DNA of 49,172 bases, taken from NCBI GenBank assembly GCA_910583795.1, contig CAJTZQ010000011.1, positions 14,874-64,045 on the forward strand. Direction: 5' to 3'. Shown piece by piece: positions 8,206 to 17,622 of this stretch. The translations under genes were made by a program, and so were the position numbers. The notes under the pieces were generated by a model that searched no databases, was not told where the DNA came from, and saw only the letters and a program-made list of their open reading frames with translations. Position 1 is the first letter of the stretch; every line of letters begins with the position of its first letter. The DNA comes from an uncultured Muribaculaceae bacterium. Lineage in GTDB: Bacteria > Bacteroidota > Bacteroidia > Bacteroidales > Muribaculaceae.

Positions 8206-11200
8206 TCAAAGAGTTACTGTCACACCAAGTGAGAATGATTTTTGAAGAGGATAAGAATTGAGTCCGAGAGTCTCGGGATCGTAGATATCAAAAAGATGGT
8301 CTATTGTGAAAAGATTCTGACCGGAGAAATAAAATCTCACGGAATCAAATCCGATCTTGCCCATCCATTTTTCCGGAAGAGTGTAGCCCAGAGTCAGATT
8401 TTTAAGACGGAAATAGGAAGCGTCTTGCAGATAGCGGGACTTGGTCACACGGTTGCCGGTTACATTGTCATAAGTGGAGCGGGGGAAATAAGCGTCGCGG
8501 TTGTCTTCTGTCCAGGAATCAAGAGCATGCTTGAAAGGCACATGCCATTCGTTTCCAAATCCCCAGAACTGGTTGCCGCCCAATTCCACATCACGCTTCC
8601 CGATCCCCTGGAAAAACAGATTCAAATCAAATCCTTTCCAAGCTGCGTTGATTTTTATACCGTATGCATAACGCGGTTCGCTGTTACCGATAATCTTACG
8701 ATCACCCGGGTCATCTACTGTGCCCCTTCCATAACCCATCTTTCCGTCGCCGTTAAGGTCGCGATATTTTACGTCTCCGGGATACCATCCGCCGCCGTAA
8801 ATTTCACTTTGGTCAGCATGGGCGGCAACCTCTTCTTCTGACTGGAAGAGCACTTCTGTTTCAAATCCCCAGATTTCGCCCCACACTTTTCCTACGTAAT
8901 GGTTAGAGATCAATTTTTCAGGATTATTGAATTTGGTGATTGTTGCCTTATAATCTGAAAGGACAAGGCTTACATCATACGAAAGTCCAAACGGAAGACG
9001 GTCTCTCCATCCGATGTTAAGTTCCCAGCCGTCTGTGCGCAAATCAGCAGTATTAGCTTGCGGGGCGCCAGTGCCGAGCACTGCAGGGAGTGGCACACCA
9101 TTTGTAACCATGTCTTCAGTTATGCGTCGATACCAGTCGAAGCTACCGAAAAGACGGTTGTTGAGGGCTCCGAAATCCACACCAAAGTCAAACTGCTTTA
9201 CAGTCTCCCATGTCAGGAACGGGCTTACAAGCCCGGGGGTGCCGACACATGCTATTTTCTTACCGTCGATCAGATATCCCCTTTCCCCGTTGGCACCCAT
9301 AGTTGCAATATAAGGATAGTCTCCCCCTACCGACTGGTTACCAAGTTTACCATAAGACCCTCTGAATTTCAACTCATTCACGTATGGCATCACAGGCTCC
9401 CAGAATTTTTCTCCTGAAAGGCGCCAGCCCAATGAGAAAGAGGGGAAAAATGCATAACGTTTTTTCTTGGGAAATTTGGAAGATCCGTCATAACGACCGT
9501 TGACCTCAACCAGATAACGATTGTCATAGTTATAATTAATTCTTCCAAAGAAGCCTTCGGTTGCACTTGCATGTGTGCCGCTGCCGTTATATTTTTCTCC
9601 GTAAGCCATTCCGAGCGATGCCACATCAGGACTGATAAGGTTCTGGCGTTCGGCATCAAACCATTGCCAGCTGTGATGTTCGTAGTTATAACCGAGAAGC
9701 ACTTTCACATTATGAAGTCCGAAATCACGGGTATAATCCGTGTATATGTTTACCGCATCATAATAATTATTGTCATTTGTGAACTTCACAGAACTCGGAG
9801 TTATGTGAGGGAATATCGTGGTCACATCAGGATTAGCATAATGCTCTACGATTTCTTTGCCGTGATATTTTTTATTGATAGAATATATGTTGCGAGTATA
9901 ATCAAGATTGATATTCCAATCTTTCAAAGGCACAATCTTCAGGATGCCTGTAAGCCATAGGTCGTTCTCTTTATGCACACGGCTTCCGGAAAGAGCCTGC
10001 GTGGCGACCATGTTTGTCCAGCTTCCCTGACCTGAATAGTTGCCGTCGGGGTGATAGACGGGCATAAACGGACGGAGGTCAGCACCATAGTATGAGGAAC
10101 CCATATCGTTGTGATGGCTTCCATATGGGGTGTCTCTGTTGGTATAGTTATAATTTGCCTTCATACCTACGTTAAGCCATGACAACACTTGTGAATTTAT
10201 GTTCATGCTCGCATTGAAACGCTGATATTTATCGTCATAATGCTTGAGCTGCCCTTCCTGATCCATAAAACCGGCAGAAGCGTAATATGTGGTTTTACCC
10301 GTGCCGCCTGAAACCGAGACATTATATTGCTGAGTCAATGTCGTGTTTTTACGAGTCTCATGAATCCAGTCGGTATTGCCGCAATAAATATATTTATCAG
10401 GATTTGAGGGGTCGATATAGACAGGAAGATTATGAGCAGGGTCAGTATAATAAGCATAAATATGCTCCATTTGGGTCTGATCGTAATAATCGCCACCACC
10501 CGAATTTCTATTTGTCAGATTGTGGAAATTCGCGAATGTCCAGGAATCCATATACTCGGGAATACGTGTGGGTCGGTTCCAGGAAAGGTTTGCCGAGAAT
10601 GAAAGTTTCGGTTTCTGCTCCTTACCTTTCTTCGTTGTGATGAGCACAACGCCATATGCCGCCTGAGTACCATAGATTGATGCGGAAGCCGCATCTTTTA
10701 AGACAGACACGCTTTCAACATCGGCAGGATTGATCATATTAGGATCCATCTGCACACCGTCGACAAGCACAAGCGGGCCGGAAGAATTGACAGACGTGGT
10801 GCCTCGCACATTAAATCCGAACCCCCTGCCCGGAGTCCCGTCGCTTGCAGAGATATTCAAGTTGCCGATAAGACCTTGCAAGCCCTGGCTCAGATTAGTG
10901 ATGGGACGGTCTTCCAACTCTTTGGCAGTGACACCTGACACTGCACCGGTAAGATTTTCCTTTTTCTGAGTGCCATATCCCACCACGACTACTTCATTGA
11001 GAGATTCTGCTGATTCAGACAAGACAATCTCCAAGATAGGATCAGTGCCCAAAGTGATTGTTTTTGGAGAAAATCCAACCATTGAGAAAATGATTTTATC
11101 CCCTTTATTTCCTTGAATCGAGAAATTGCCGTCTACATCCGAGACAGTAGCCTTTTTCAATGAAGCGTTCTGGACGGTCACACCCGGCAGTTCCTCTCCC

Positions 11201-11376
11201 GACATATCGGTTACTTTTCCCTTATATAAGGAAGCTGAAGGATTGACCTGATTTTCGGTACCCTGAACCGGAACGTCTGCTGCCCATGCCGGCAATCCGC
11301 AGACAAACGACATCCCTGCGCATAAGACGAGCGAGAGTGGAGTCTTCATGTTTTTTAATGTTACGTTTTTTTTCAT
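8206..11376 (-). CDS. susC: SusC/RagA-family TonB-dependent outer membrane transporter (PUL 1)
   Basis: This 1056-residue protein has an N-terminal signal sequence, a carboxypeptidase D regulatory-like domain (YKGKVTDMSGEELPGVTVQNA), the SusC region with NEVVVVGYGTQKKENLTGAVS, a plug with VLVDGVQMDPNMINPADVES, and a long 22-strand barrel ending in an aromatic-rich C-terminus. It imports oligosaccharides across the outer membrane with energy from TonB. A later ATG (MKTPLSLVL, residue 10) also gives a good signal peptide, so the start is uncertain by nine residues. It is the first gene of the minus-strand operon, with a -7 box at 11455-11462. It diverges from the fucosidase gene across a 378-bp control region. 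Confidence 0.96.
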   Translation of the reverse strand: MKKNVTLKNMKTPLSLVLCAGMSFVCGLPAWAADVPVQGTENQVNPSASLYKGKVTDMSGEELPGVTVQNASLKKATVSDVDGNFSIQGNKGDKIIFSMVGFSPKTITLGTDPILEIVLSESAESLNEVVVVGYGTQKKENLTGAVSGVTAKELEDRPITNLSQGLQGLIGNLNISASDGTPGRGFGFNVRGTTSVNSSGPLVLVDGVQMDPNMINPADVESVSVLKDAASASIYGTQAAYGVVLITTKKGKEQKPKLSFSANLSWNRPTRIPEYMDSWTFANFHNLTNRNSGGGDYYDQTQMEHIYAYYTDPAHNLPVYIDPSNPDKYIYCGNTDWIHETRKNTTLTQQYNVSVSGGTGKTTYYASAGFMDQEGQLKHYDDKYQRFNASMNINSQVLSWLNVGMKANYNYTNRDTPYGSHHNDMGSSYYGADLRPFMPVYHPDGNYSGQGSWTNMVATQALSGSRVHKENDLWLTGILKIVPLKDWNINLDYTRNIYSINKKYHGKEIVEHYANPDVTTIFPHITPSSVKFTNDNNYYDAVNIYTDYTRDFGLHNVKVLLGYNYEHHSWQWFDAERQNLISPDVASLGMAYGEKYNGSGTHASATEGFFGRINYNYDNRYLVEVNGRYDGSSKFPKKKRYAFFPSFSLGWRLSGEKFWEPVMPYVNELKFRGSYGKLGNQSVGGDYPYIATMGANGERGYLIDGKKIACVGTPGLVSPFLTWETVKQFDFGVDFGALNNRLFGSFDWYRRITEDMVTNGVPLPAVLGTGAPQANTADLRTDGWELNIGWRDRLPFGLSYDVSLVLSDYKATITKFNNPEKLISNHYVGKVWGEIWGFETEVLFQSEEEVAAHADQSEIYGGGWYPGDVKYRDLNGDGKMGYGRGTVDDPGDRKIIGNSEPRYAYGIKINAAWKGFDLNLFFQGIGKRDVELGGNQFWGFGNEWHVPFKHALDSWTEDNRDAYFPRSTYDNVTGNRVTKSRYLQDASYFRLKNLTLGYTLPEKWMGKIGFDSVRFYFSGQNLFTIDHLFDIYDPETLGLNSYPLQKSFSLGVTVTL

Positions 11377-11454
11377 GATGCTTTATAAGTTGGTTGTTTT
11401 TTTGATTTTAAGGGCATCTTGTGGAAGGAGGCCCGTAGTGTCCTGAAACCGCTG

Positions 11455-11462
11455 CAAATTTA
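11455..11462 (-). promoter_or_regulatory. -7 box of the PUL 1 susC promoter
   Basis: Read on the minus strand this is TAAATTTG, a perfect TAnnTTTG box. Transcription would start near 11448, giving a leader of about 70 bases before susC. TTG at 11480-11482 is a possible -33 element. Confidence 0.6.
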
Positions 11463-11484
11463 TCTCATAGGATATTATTCAAGA

Positions 11485-11537
11485 GGTTAACCGGGGGTTA
11501 ATTTCGAAATTAACCCTATCAAAAATTTATTAACCCG
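11485..11537. promoter_or_regulatory. Operator-like palindrome cluster in the divergent PUL 1 control region
   Basis: A perfect 22-bp palindrome lies at 11495-11516 (half-site GGGTTAATTTC). Next to it are the 8-bp palindrome GGTTAACC at 11485-11492 and a further TTAACCC at 11531-11537. Another related stretch, GTTAACCCCGAATTAATT, lies at 11648-11665 beside the fucosidase promoter. The symmetry and repetition of TTAACCC fit binding of a dimeric regulator to control both directions. The protein that would bind is not identified by the sequence. Confidence 0.6.
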
Positions 11538-11663
11538 CCTGAAATAGGGAATCTTGATGATATTATCGGCGACACCCGTTCTACCCTCCATCATGTATAT
11601 CCATATTCCCTATCGGATTAATAATTTTTTCAGCAAAAAATTTCTTTGTTAACCCCGAATTAA

Positions 11664-11694
11664 TTGGATGGATAACCGACAGTGTGTAATTTTG
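11664..11694 (+). promoter_or_regulatory. Promoter of the fucosidase/beta-galactosidase operon
   Basis: TAATTTTG at 11687-11694 is a perfect -7 box, with TTG at 11664-11666 as -33 element after a 20-base spacer. Transcription would start near 11701, 54 bases before the GH29 start. A GTTAACC-type repeat overlaps the upstream part. Confidence 0.6.
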
Positions 11695-11754
11695 CATCAC
11701 GTTCTGAAGCTCCTCTCTCCTCGTTTATTTCTTTAACTTAACAAAGACCTCCCC

Positions 11755-13212
11755 ATGAAACTTAAAACTATCGCGATTTCCGCTCTCCTCGCCTACGGCA
11801 CCTCAGCCGTCACTAACGCACAGCCGGCTCCAAAGTCTTTCGGCGTAACCCCAAACGACCGCCAGCTTGAATGGTATGACCGCGAAATGATCGCGTTCTT
11901 CCATTTCGGCATCAACACTTTTGAAAACTTTGTGAACGAAGGCGACGGAAAGGCTCCCGCTGCAATATTCAATCCCACCGCCCTTGACTGCAACCAATGG
12001 ATGCAAACCCTTAAAAACGCAGGAATCCCCGCAGCCATCCTGACAGCCAAACATGCGGATGGATTCTGCCTCTGGCCAAGCGTATATACTGACTATAGTG
12101 TAAAAAACGCTGCATGGAAAAACGGCAAAGGTGATGTGGTGCGTGAATTTGTAGATGCCTGTGAAGAGAAGGGCATCAAGGCAGGTATTTATTTAGGTCC
12201 ACACGATCGACATGAGCATCTGCATCCTGACTACACCACAGAAAAATATAAGAAGTATTACGCCAACCAGCTTCGTGAACTCATGACCGATTACGGCAAG
12301 ATCTGGGAGACATGGTGGGACGGTGCCGGTGCAGACGAACTCACCACTCCTCTTTATACCGAATGGTTTAAAATAGTGCGTGAAGCCCAGCCCGACTGTG
12401 TAATTTTCGGCACCAAGAATTCATATCCTTTTGTAGATGTGCGCTGGATGGGAAATGAGGCAGGACATTGCGGCGATCCCTGTTGGTCTACCACCGACTC
12501 AATAGCTATCCGCGATGAAGCTGCTTATTACGACGCACTTAACCAAGGTGTGCTCAACGGCAATGCATATGTGCCCGCAGAGACCGACGTCTCCATACGT
12601 CCAAGCTGGTTTTACCATCCTGAAGAGGACTGCAGGGTGAAAAGTGTGGCTGATCTTTGGGATATCTACTGCACCTCGGTTGGAAGGAACAGCGTGCTTC
12701 TTTTAAATCTGCCACCCGACCGTCGCGGCCTGCTCAATTCAAAAGATTCTCTTACCGTAGCGAATCTGCGTAAAGGTATCGACGAAACATTCTCACGCAA
12801 CATGCTCGCCAAATCAAAAGTCAGCGCCACAAATATCAGAGGTAAAAAATTCGATCCCCGTTATCTGACCGACAATGACCCTAAAACATATTATGCAGGC
12901 AAAGACGGAATTGTGACATCAGACATCACATTCACTTTACCCAAAGCGGAGACATTTGACTGCCTGATGCTCAGAGAAGTGATCCAACTTGGACACCGCA
13001 CCACACGTTGGAGCGTGGAATATTCAAACAACGGCAAAGATTGGGCAACAATCCCCGAGACATCTTCACTTCAGTCAGTTGGCAACAAATGGATTGTAAG
13101 ATTCAATCCTGTCACTGCAAAATATGTGCGTCTGCGCATTCTTGACGGCAACGCAACTCCTGCGCTCAATACATTTGGTGTCTACAAACAATCTGAAATC
13201 TTAAAACAATGA
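11755..13212 (+). CDS. Alpha-L-fucosidase, GH29, with C-terminal F5/8C-like domain
   Basis: This 485-residue protein has a signal peptide (residues 1-22, ending in TNAQ) and a GH29 barrel. Motifs include FHFGINTFEN (49-58), LTAKHADGFCLWPS (96-109), and WWDGAG (187-192), in which D189 is the likely nucleophile; NLPPDRRG follows near the end of the barrel. The last 130 residues form a discoidin-like beta-sandwich (DPRYLTDNDPKTYYAG, TTRWSVEYSNNGKDW, KYVRLRIL). The compact catalytic domain plus this C-terminal sandwich resembles the GH29-B group with alpha-1,3/1,4 activity, but this sub-assignment is tentative. It would remove terminal fucose in the periplasm. The stop overlaps the start of the GH2 gene by four bases (ATGA), implying translational coupling. 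Confidence 0.92.
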   Translation: MKLKTIAISALLAYGTSAVTNAQPAPKSFGVTPNDRQLEWYDREMIAFFHFGINTFENFVNEGDGKAPAAIFNPTALDCNQWMQTLKNAGIPAAILTAKHADGFCLWPSVYTDYSVKNAAWKNGKGDVVREFVDACEEKGIKAGIYLGPHDRHEHLHPDYTTEKYKKYYANQLRELMTDYGKIWETWWDGAGADELTTPLYTEWFKIVREAQPDCVIFGTKNSYPFVDVRWMGNEAGHCGDPCWSTTDSIAIRDEAAYYDALNQGVLNGNAYVPAETDVSIRPSWFYHPEEDCRVKSVADLWDIYCTSVGRNSVLLLNLPPDRRGLLNSKDSLTVANLRKGIDETFSRNMLAKSKVSATNIRGKKFDPRYLTDNDPKTYYAGKDGIVTSDITFTLPKAETFDCLMLREVIQLGHRTTRWSVEYSNNGKDWATIPETSSLQSVGNKWIVRFNPVTAKYVRLRILDGNATPALNTFGVYKQSEILKQ

Positions 13213-16200
13213 TCTTGATGAAGTTCAAAGCAATAATCGTGGCGATCGGGTTAGCCACTCTATCAACCCATGCCGCCCCTATAAACCCTAATAATAACTA
13301 TGTGATCAAAGGGTCGACCGGGCTGGTGCTTGACAATCTGGAAAGCTATTCTCCCGATTCAAAAATATGCCTTTCCAAACCGGTGAAAAACAAAGAATCG
13401 CAAGTATGGCAGCTCATACCTGTCAAGGACGATATTTACTGTATAGTTTCACCCTTGTCGACGTTTGCTATCGACAACAACGGGAATCCGTCTGACGGGT
13501 CTAATGTAATTCAATGGAGTCTCGACACAAGAAATTCCAACCAATACTGGAGAGTGACTGAAAACAACGACGGAACGTATACATTCACCGGAGTAAATGC
13601 GGGACTCAATCTTTCCTCTACAGATGCCCCGCAATTTGGGGAACCTCTTATCCAGAAGACTGCGAACGCATCCTCAAAGTCACAGAAATGGACTCTTGAG
13701 AAATCTAATGTTAAAGTAAGGGTAGAACCTGCAAAAACCAAAAGTGACAACGATTGGGAAAACCAACACGTCTTTGCAATTAATAAAGAACCCGGCTTCT
13801 CTACATTCATTCCATTCTCTTCCTTGAATGAAATGAAATCCGATCCATATTATGCAAGACCTTGGGAACGGACTTCTTCAAGCCGATACATACTGCTCAA
13901 CGGCAACTGGAAATTCAATTGGGTGAAATCGCCCGACGAACGCCCGAAGGATTTCTATAAACCCTCTTACGACGTTGCCGGATGGGATGAAATCCCGGTT
14001 CCTTCAAACTGGGAAATGCACGGATACGGCACTCCTATCTACACCAACATCACTTATCCATTCCGCAATAATCCACCGTTCATCCAGGGACAACGCGGAT
14101 ATACGGTGGAGAAAGAACCGAATGCCGTGGGATCATACCGCCGAGACTTCACTCTCCCTGCCGGATGGAACGACAAAGAGGTGTTTATCACATTCGAAGG
14201 TTGCTATAGCGCAATGTATGTATGGGTTAATGGTAAGAAAGTAGGATATAGCCAAGGCTCTACAAACGATGCCCGTTTCAACATCACAAAATATGTGAAA
14301 CCGGGATCGAACACACTTGCTGTGGAAGTTTACCGCTGGAGCGACGGAAGCTATCTTGAAGACCAGGACATGTTCCGATTGAGCGGCATTCATCGCGACG
14401 TCTATCTGACCGCATCCCCCAAGACACACCTCCGCGACCTACATCTTACTTCCGAACTCAGTCCGCGTTATGACCGCGCCATCTTAAATGTCGCTGCCGC
14501 CGTGCGCAATGACGGTAATGTTTCCGGCACCGTAAAATTGCGTGCGTCGGTAGTTGACAACAACGGAAAGACTCTCCGCACTTTCGAATCCGCACCCGCC
14601 ACTTTAGGGAAGGGAAACGAATGTAAACTCACATCAAAATGTTCGCTCCGCGACCCGCTTCTATGGAGTGCAGAATTTCCTAACCTCTATACTGTAGACA
14701 TAGAACTCCTTGACGGTAACGGCAATGTGTTGGAAGCTACATCCCAGAAATATGGTTTCAGAAATATTGAAATCAAAAACAATAAAGTCTATATCAACGG
14801 GATGCTGACAATGTTCAAGGGAGCCAATCATCACGACACTCATCCGCGTCTCGGCAAGGCGGTTCCTGTGGAAACCATGATTCAGGATATTCTATTGTTC
14901 AAGCGTCATAACCTCAACACAATCCGCACAAGCCATTATCCTAAAGACCCGAAGATGTATGCACTCTTCGATTATTACGGACTCTACGTAATGGATGAGG
15001 CTGATCAGGAATGTCACGGCAACAGCTCACTGACCGACAATCCTTCATGGAAAGAGGCTTTTGTGGATCGTGCCGTCAGAATGGTGGAGCGCGATAAGAA
15101 CCATCCTTCGGTTATATTCTGGAGCCTTGGCAATGAAAGTGGCGGAGGATGCAATGCGGTGGCTGAATATGAAGCTGTAAAGGCAATCGATCCCTCCCGC
15201 CCCATACACTACGAAGGAATGAATTCGATCGCCGATATGGATTCTCGCATGTACCCCTCACTCGAAAGCATGGAGGAAATGGACAAAAACGGGAATGCCA
15301 AACCATTCTTCCTTTGCGAATACAACCACGCAATGGGTAATTCAATAGGAAACCTCGACCAATATTGGGACTACATCATCAACAAATCAGACCGTATGAT
15401 CGGCGGTTGTATATGGGACTGGGTCGACCAGGCTCTCAACAAACCGGACGAACCTGACACCAACTATTATTTCGGAGGCAGTTTCGGCGACGCTCCCAAC
15501 GACAATGACTTCTGTTGTAATGGAATCATCACCGCAGACAGAGCCATAACTCCAAAATTGCTTGAGGTAAAGAATGTGTATCAGTACATCCGGTTCCGTC
15601 TCAACGACCCTAACAGTGTGTCTTTGCAGAACGACTATACTGTTCACAACCTCACTGATTTCAATCTCAAATATGAGATCCAAAAGAACGGAGAGACTAT
15701 CAAGACAGAATTTTTTGGACTGCCTGACTGCAAACCGACTGAAAACCGCACCATCCTTATCCCGATGGAGAAATATCTGACTGACCCCACAGCGGAATAT
15801 TTCATAAACCTTGAGGTTTCAACAAAAAATGCGACTTCTTGGGCGGATGCAGGACACGTTGTGGCTTCCGCGCAACTTCCTCTGAAGGGTTCTTTCACAC
15901 CTGTCGCCGTTTCCGCCGACGGCAAGATTTCATCTAAAGATGAGAACGGGGCGGTACGTTTCAGCGGCGACGGCTGGAATATCTCCTTCAACAAAGAGAA
16001 CGGCACCCTTCAAAGCCTGAAGTACGGAGGTTCCGAGATGATTCACGAAGGTAATGGTCTCCAATTCTACGGTTACCGCACGATTAACAATGAACCCCGC
16101 GATTTCAAAGAACATTCTTTTGACCTTAAGGACCTTTCGTGGGAAGTAAACGACGGCGGCAATAAAGCCACAGTTTCTGCGGATCTTGTAGCAACCGTGG

Positions 16201-16763
16201 GTGATACATCCGTTCCGCATAAAGTTGTCTATACGATTTATCCTGACGGCACAATAGATGTGAACGCGACTTTCTCAACTCCTGAAAAGTTTGAAATGCC
16301 CCGTCTCGGTCTAAGAGGCATGTTCAATAAATCATTGGAACGCCTCGAATGGTTTGGAAGAGGACCGATAGAAAATTATCCTGACCGTAAGGCTGCTGCA
16401 TTTGTTGGCAAGTATTCATCAACAGTGGAAAACATGCGTGAGAATTATGTCAGAAGTCAAAGCATGGGAACAAGGACAGACACCCGATGGATGACCCTTT
16501 CCGACAACAATGGCAAAGGGATCAAGATCTCCGCACTCGGCGATCACTTCGATTTCACCGCTCTTCATTTCACTGATGAAGAGATCTGGAATGCGAAATA
16601 CGGACATGACCTTGACAAAGTGCGCCGTCCGGAAACAGTTCTAAATATAGACTGTGCCACACGAGGATTGGGAAGTGCGAGTTGTGGTCCGGGTCCACGC
16701 CCCGAATTCAAACTCGTGCCCGACACCACCTACAACTACTCTTTCCGCATATCGGCTCTCTAA
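13209..16763 (+). CDS. GH2 beta-galactosidase with N-terminal ricin-type lectin domain
   Basis: This 1184-residue protein starts with a signal peptide, then a ricin B-like lectin region (about residues 25-165, with repeated QVWQL, NQYWRV and SQKWTL motifs). A complete five-domain LacZ-like GH2 follows. The sugar-binding domain begins ENQHVFAINKEPGFSTF, the acid/base is E643 in WSLGNESGGG, and the nucleophile is E704 in FFLCEYNHAMGNS. The C-terminal beta-galactosidase small-chain domain ends RGLGSASCGPGPRPEFKL. The start is either the ATG at 13209, overlapping the GH29 stop, or the ATG at 13218, which gives MKFKAIIVAIGLATLSTHAA. It probably cleaves terminal beta-galactose from the same glycan defucosylated by its neighbour. 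The lectin module on a beta-galactosidase is a useful oddity. Confidence 0.93.
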   Translation: MILMKFKAIIVAIGLATLSTHAAPINPNNNYVIKGSTGLVLDNLESYSPDSKICLSKPVKNKESQVWQLIPVKDDIYCIVSPLSTFAIDNNGNPSDGSNVIQWSLDTRNSNQYWRVTENNDGTYTFTGVNAGLNLSSTDAPQFGEPLIQKTANASSKSQKWTLEKSNVKVRVEPAKTKSDNDWENQHVFAINKEPGFSTFIPFSSLNEMKSDPYYARPWERTSSSRYILLNGNWKFNWVKSPDERPKDFYKPSYDVAGWDEIPVPSNWEMHGYGTPIYTNITYPFRNNPPFIQGQRGYTVEKEPNAVGSYRRDFTLPAGWNDKEVFITFEGCYSAMYVWVNGKKVGYSQGSTNDARFNITKYVKPGSNTLAVEVYRWSDGSYLEDQDMFRLSGIHRDVYLTASPKTHLRDLHLTSELSPRYDRAILNVAAAVRNDGNVSGTVKLRASVVDNNGKTLRTFESAPATLGKGNECKLTSKCSLRDPLLWSAEFPNLYTVDIELLDGNGNVLEATSQKYGFRNIEIKNNKVYINGMLTMFKGANHHDTHPRLGKAVPVETMIQDILLFKRHNLNTIRTSHYPKDPKMYALFDYYGLYVMDEADQECHGNSSLTDNPSWKEAFVDRAVRMVERDKNHPSVIFWSLGNESGGGCNAVAEYEAVKAIDPSRPIHYEGMNSIADMDSRMYPSLESMEEMDKNGNAKPFFLCEYNHAMGNSIGNLDQYWDYIINKSDRMIGGCIWDWVDQALNKPDEPDTNYYFGGSFGDAPNDNDFCCNGIITADRAITPKLLEVKNVYQYIRFRLNDPNSVSLQNDYTVHNLTDFNLKYEIQKNGETIKTEFFGLPDCKPTENRTILIPMEKYLTDPTAEYFINLEVSTKNATSWADAGHVVASAQLPLKGSFTPVAVSADGKISSKDENGAVRFSGDGWNISFNKENGTLQSLKYGGSEMIHEGNGLQFYGYRTINNEPRDFKEHSFDLKDLSWEVNDGGNKATVSADLVATVGDTSVPHKVVYTIYPDGTIDVNATFSTPEKFEMPRLGLRGMFNKSLERLEWFGRGPIENYPDRKAAAFVGKYSSTVENMRENYVRSQSMGTRTDTRWMTLSDNNGKGIKISALGDHFDFTALHFTDEEIWNAKYGHDLDKVRRPETVLNIDCATRGLGSASCGPGPRPEFKLVPDTTYNYSFRISAL

Positions 16764-16780
16764 CCCGGGGTAACAAAAAT

Positions 16781-16816
16781 AAAGGAGCAATCTTCTGAGA
16801 TTGCTCCTTTATTTTT
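16781..16816 (+). terminator. Rho-independent terminator after the GH2 gene
   Basis: A 13-bp perfect stem (AAAGGAGCAATCT / AGATTGCTCCTTT) with loop TCTG is followed by ATTTTTTG, 17 bases past the GH2 stop. The A-rich left flank lets it also end minus-strand transcripts. Confidence 0.85.
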
Positions 16817-16828
16817 TGTTGGTGAATG

Positions 16829-16968
16829 TCAGTCTTTCGGTTTCCGGACTTTCATCTCGATGATGAAAGTGCTTATCAGCCCAAGACCACCCCCGATAAG
16901 AACCAGCGCACCATACATCATTTCCCTGGGTCCCCACTCATCTTGCGCTATCGGACAATTGACATAAA
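16829..16968 (-). pseudogene. DUF6249 gene remnant (C-terminal 46 codons)
   Basis: Read on the minus strand this encodes VNCPIAQDEWGPREMMYGA through KVRKPKD, matching the C-terminus of the complete gene at 26426-26815. The N-terminal two thirds are gone because of the 1254-bp deletion. There is no start for the remnant. Confidence 0.75.
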
Positions 16969-17069
16969 GCATCCTTACCGTTTTAGTTCCAATTACCGCC
17001 TTGCTTCTCACTTTGGATTATTTCTTCAGAAAAAAATTCGCCATGCGCTACAATCAGAAGCAAAGCTGA
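16969..17069 (+). pseudogene. Remnant of the ECF-linked membrane protein gene (3' end)
   Basis: This 101-bp stretch matches the last codons of the gene at 27498-27920 (ALLLALDYFFRKKF and the following basic tail) with several base changes. It is joined directly to the DUF6249 remnant. It cannot be expressed as a protein by itself. Confidence 0.7.
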
Positions 17070-17241
17070 ATCCCACCCTATTCAAGATTCAAAATCACCT
17101 CGAAATCATACTTAAAAAATTTTAAACCACTTCAAATTGTGATTCAACAAAAAGTTAAACAAATATTTCGCCATCCCAATAAATTATGTTATTTTTGTAG
17201 AGACGAAGTTGTTTAAACTTTTTACGGAGATTGAATTTCTT

Positions 17242-17595
17242 ATGGCTTTTTACATTAAAAAGACCTCTTTCCCAATCTTCCGCCATCTTTCCGGTCGCTT
17301 TTGAACCTTTCATCGGTCGTTCTTGGACTACATCCTTACGCCATCGATCAACTGAACGAGATGATAAAAGACGCCTCAAAACATGCACAGATTATTGTGG
17401 CGACTCAATCAACGGCCATCATCGATGGCTTCTCAGCCGATGAAGTCACGGTAATTGAACGTGATCCGGAAATACAAGGCACATGTGCCCGAAAGTTATC
17501 TGAACAAGAGTATCACGATTGGCTTGAGGAATATACCCTAAGCGAACTGTAGAACAAAAACATAATTGGAGGGCGTCCGGTATGATATACAACAT
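17242..17595 (+). pseudogene. ATPase remnant, left copy (N-terminus joined to C-terminal Walker B/H-loop part)
   Basis: The sequence starts ATG GCT TTT TAC (MAFYIKKTSF), preceded by a retained TATTTTTG box at 17190-17197. It soon meets a stop, and then reads in another frame as the C-terminal part of an SMC/ABC-like AAA ATPase (VVLGLHPYAIDQL, IIVATQSTAIIDGF). That tail is the TQS and H-loop region of AAA_21/AbiL-like ATPases. The P-loop part is absent. Compared with the right copy the tail has one extra defect, TGG to TAG at 17550-17552. Both copies share the same internal deletion, so the gene had decayed before the duplication. Confidence 0.75.
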
Positions 17596-17622
17596 TCATC
17601 ACATAGTAACATCACTAACCTT

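Larger units (their letters stand above)
16748..17597. repeat. Left copy (shortened) of a direct duplication flanking the accessory island
   Basis: This segment matches 26345-28448, from the last codons of the GH2 gene (reading ISAL-stop in both) to the start of a DUF4276 reading frame. It lacks 1254 bp of the right copy: base 16968 corresponds to 26565 and base 16969 to 27820. The missing part held most of the DUF6249 gene, the whole ECF sigma gene and most of the putative anti-sigma gene. The last 297 bp differ from the right copy at one base, while the left part shows more changes. Confidence 0.85.

Noticed and set aside
7614..8261. A 215-codon plus-strand frame opposite the PUL 1 susD
   Set aside because: It is antisense to a well-conserved SusD and shows no independent coding signal.
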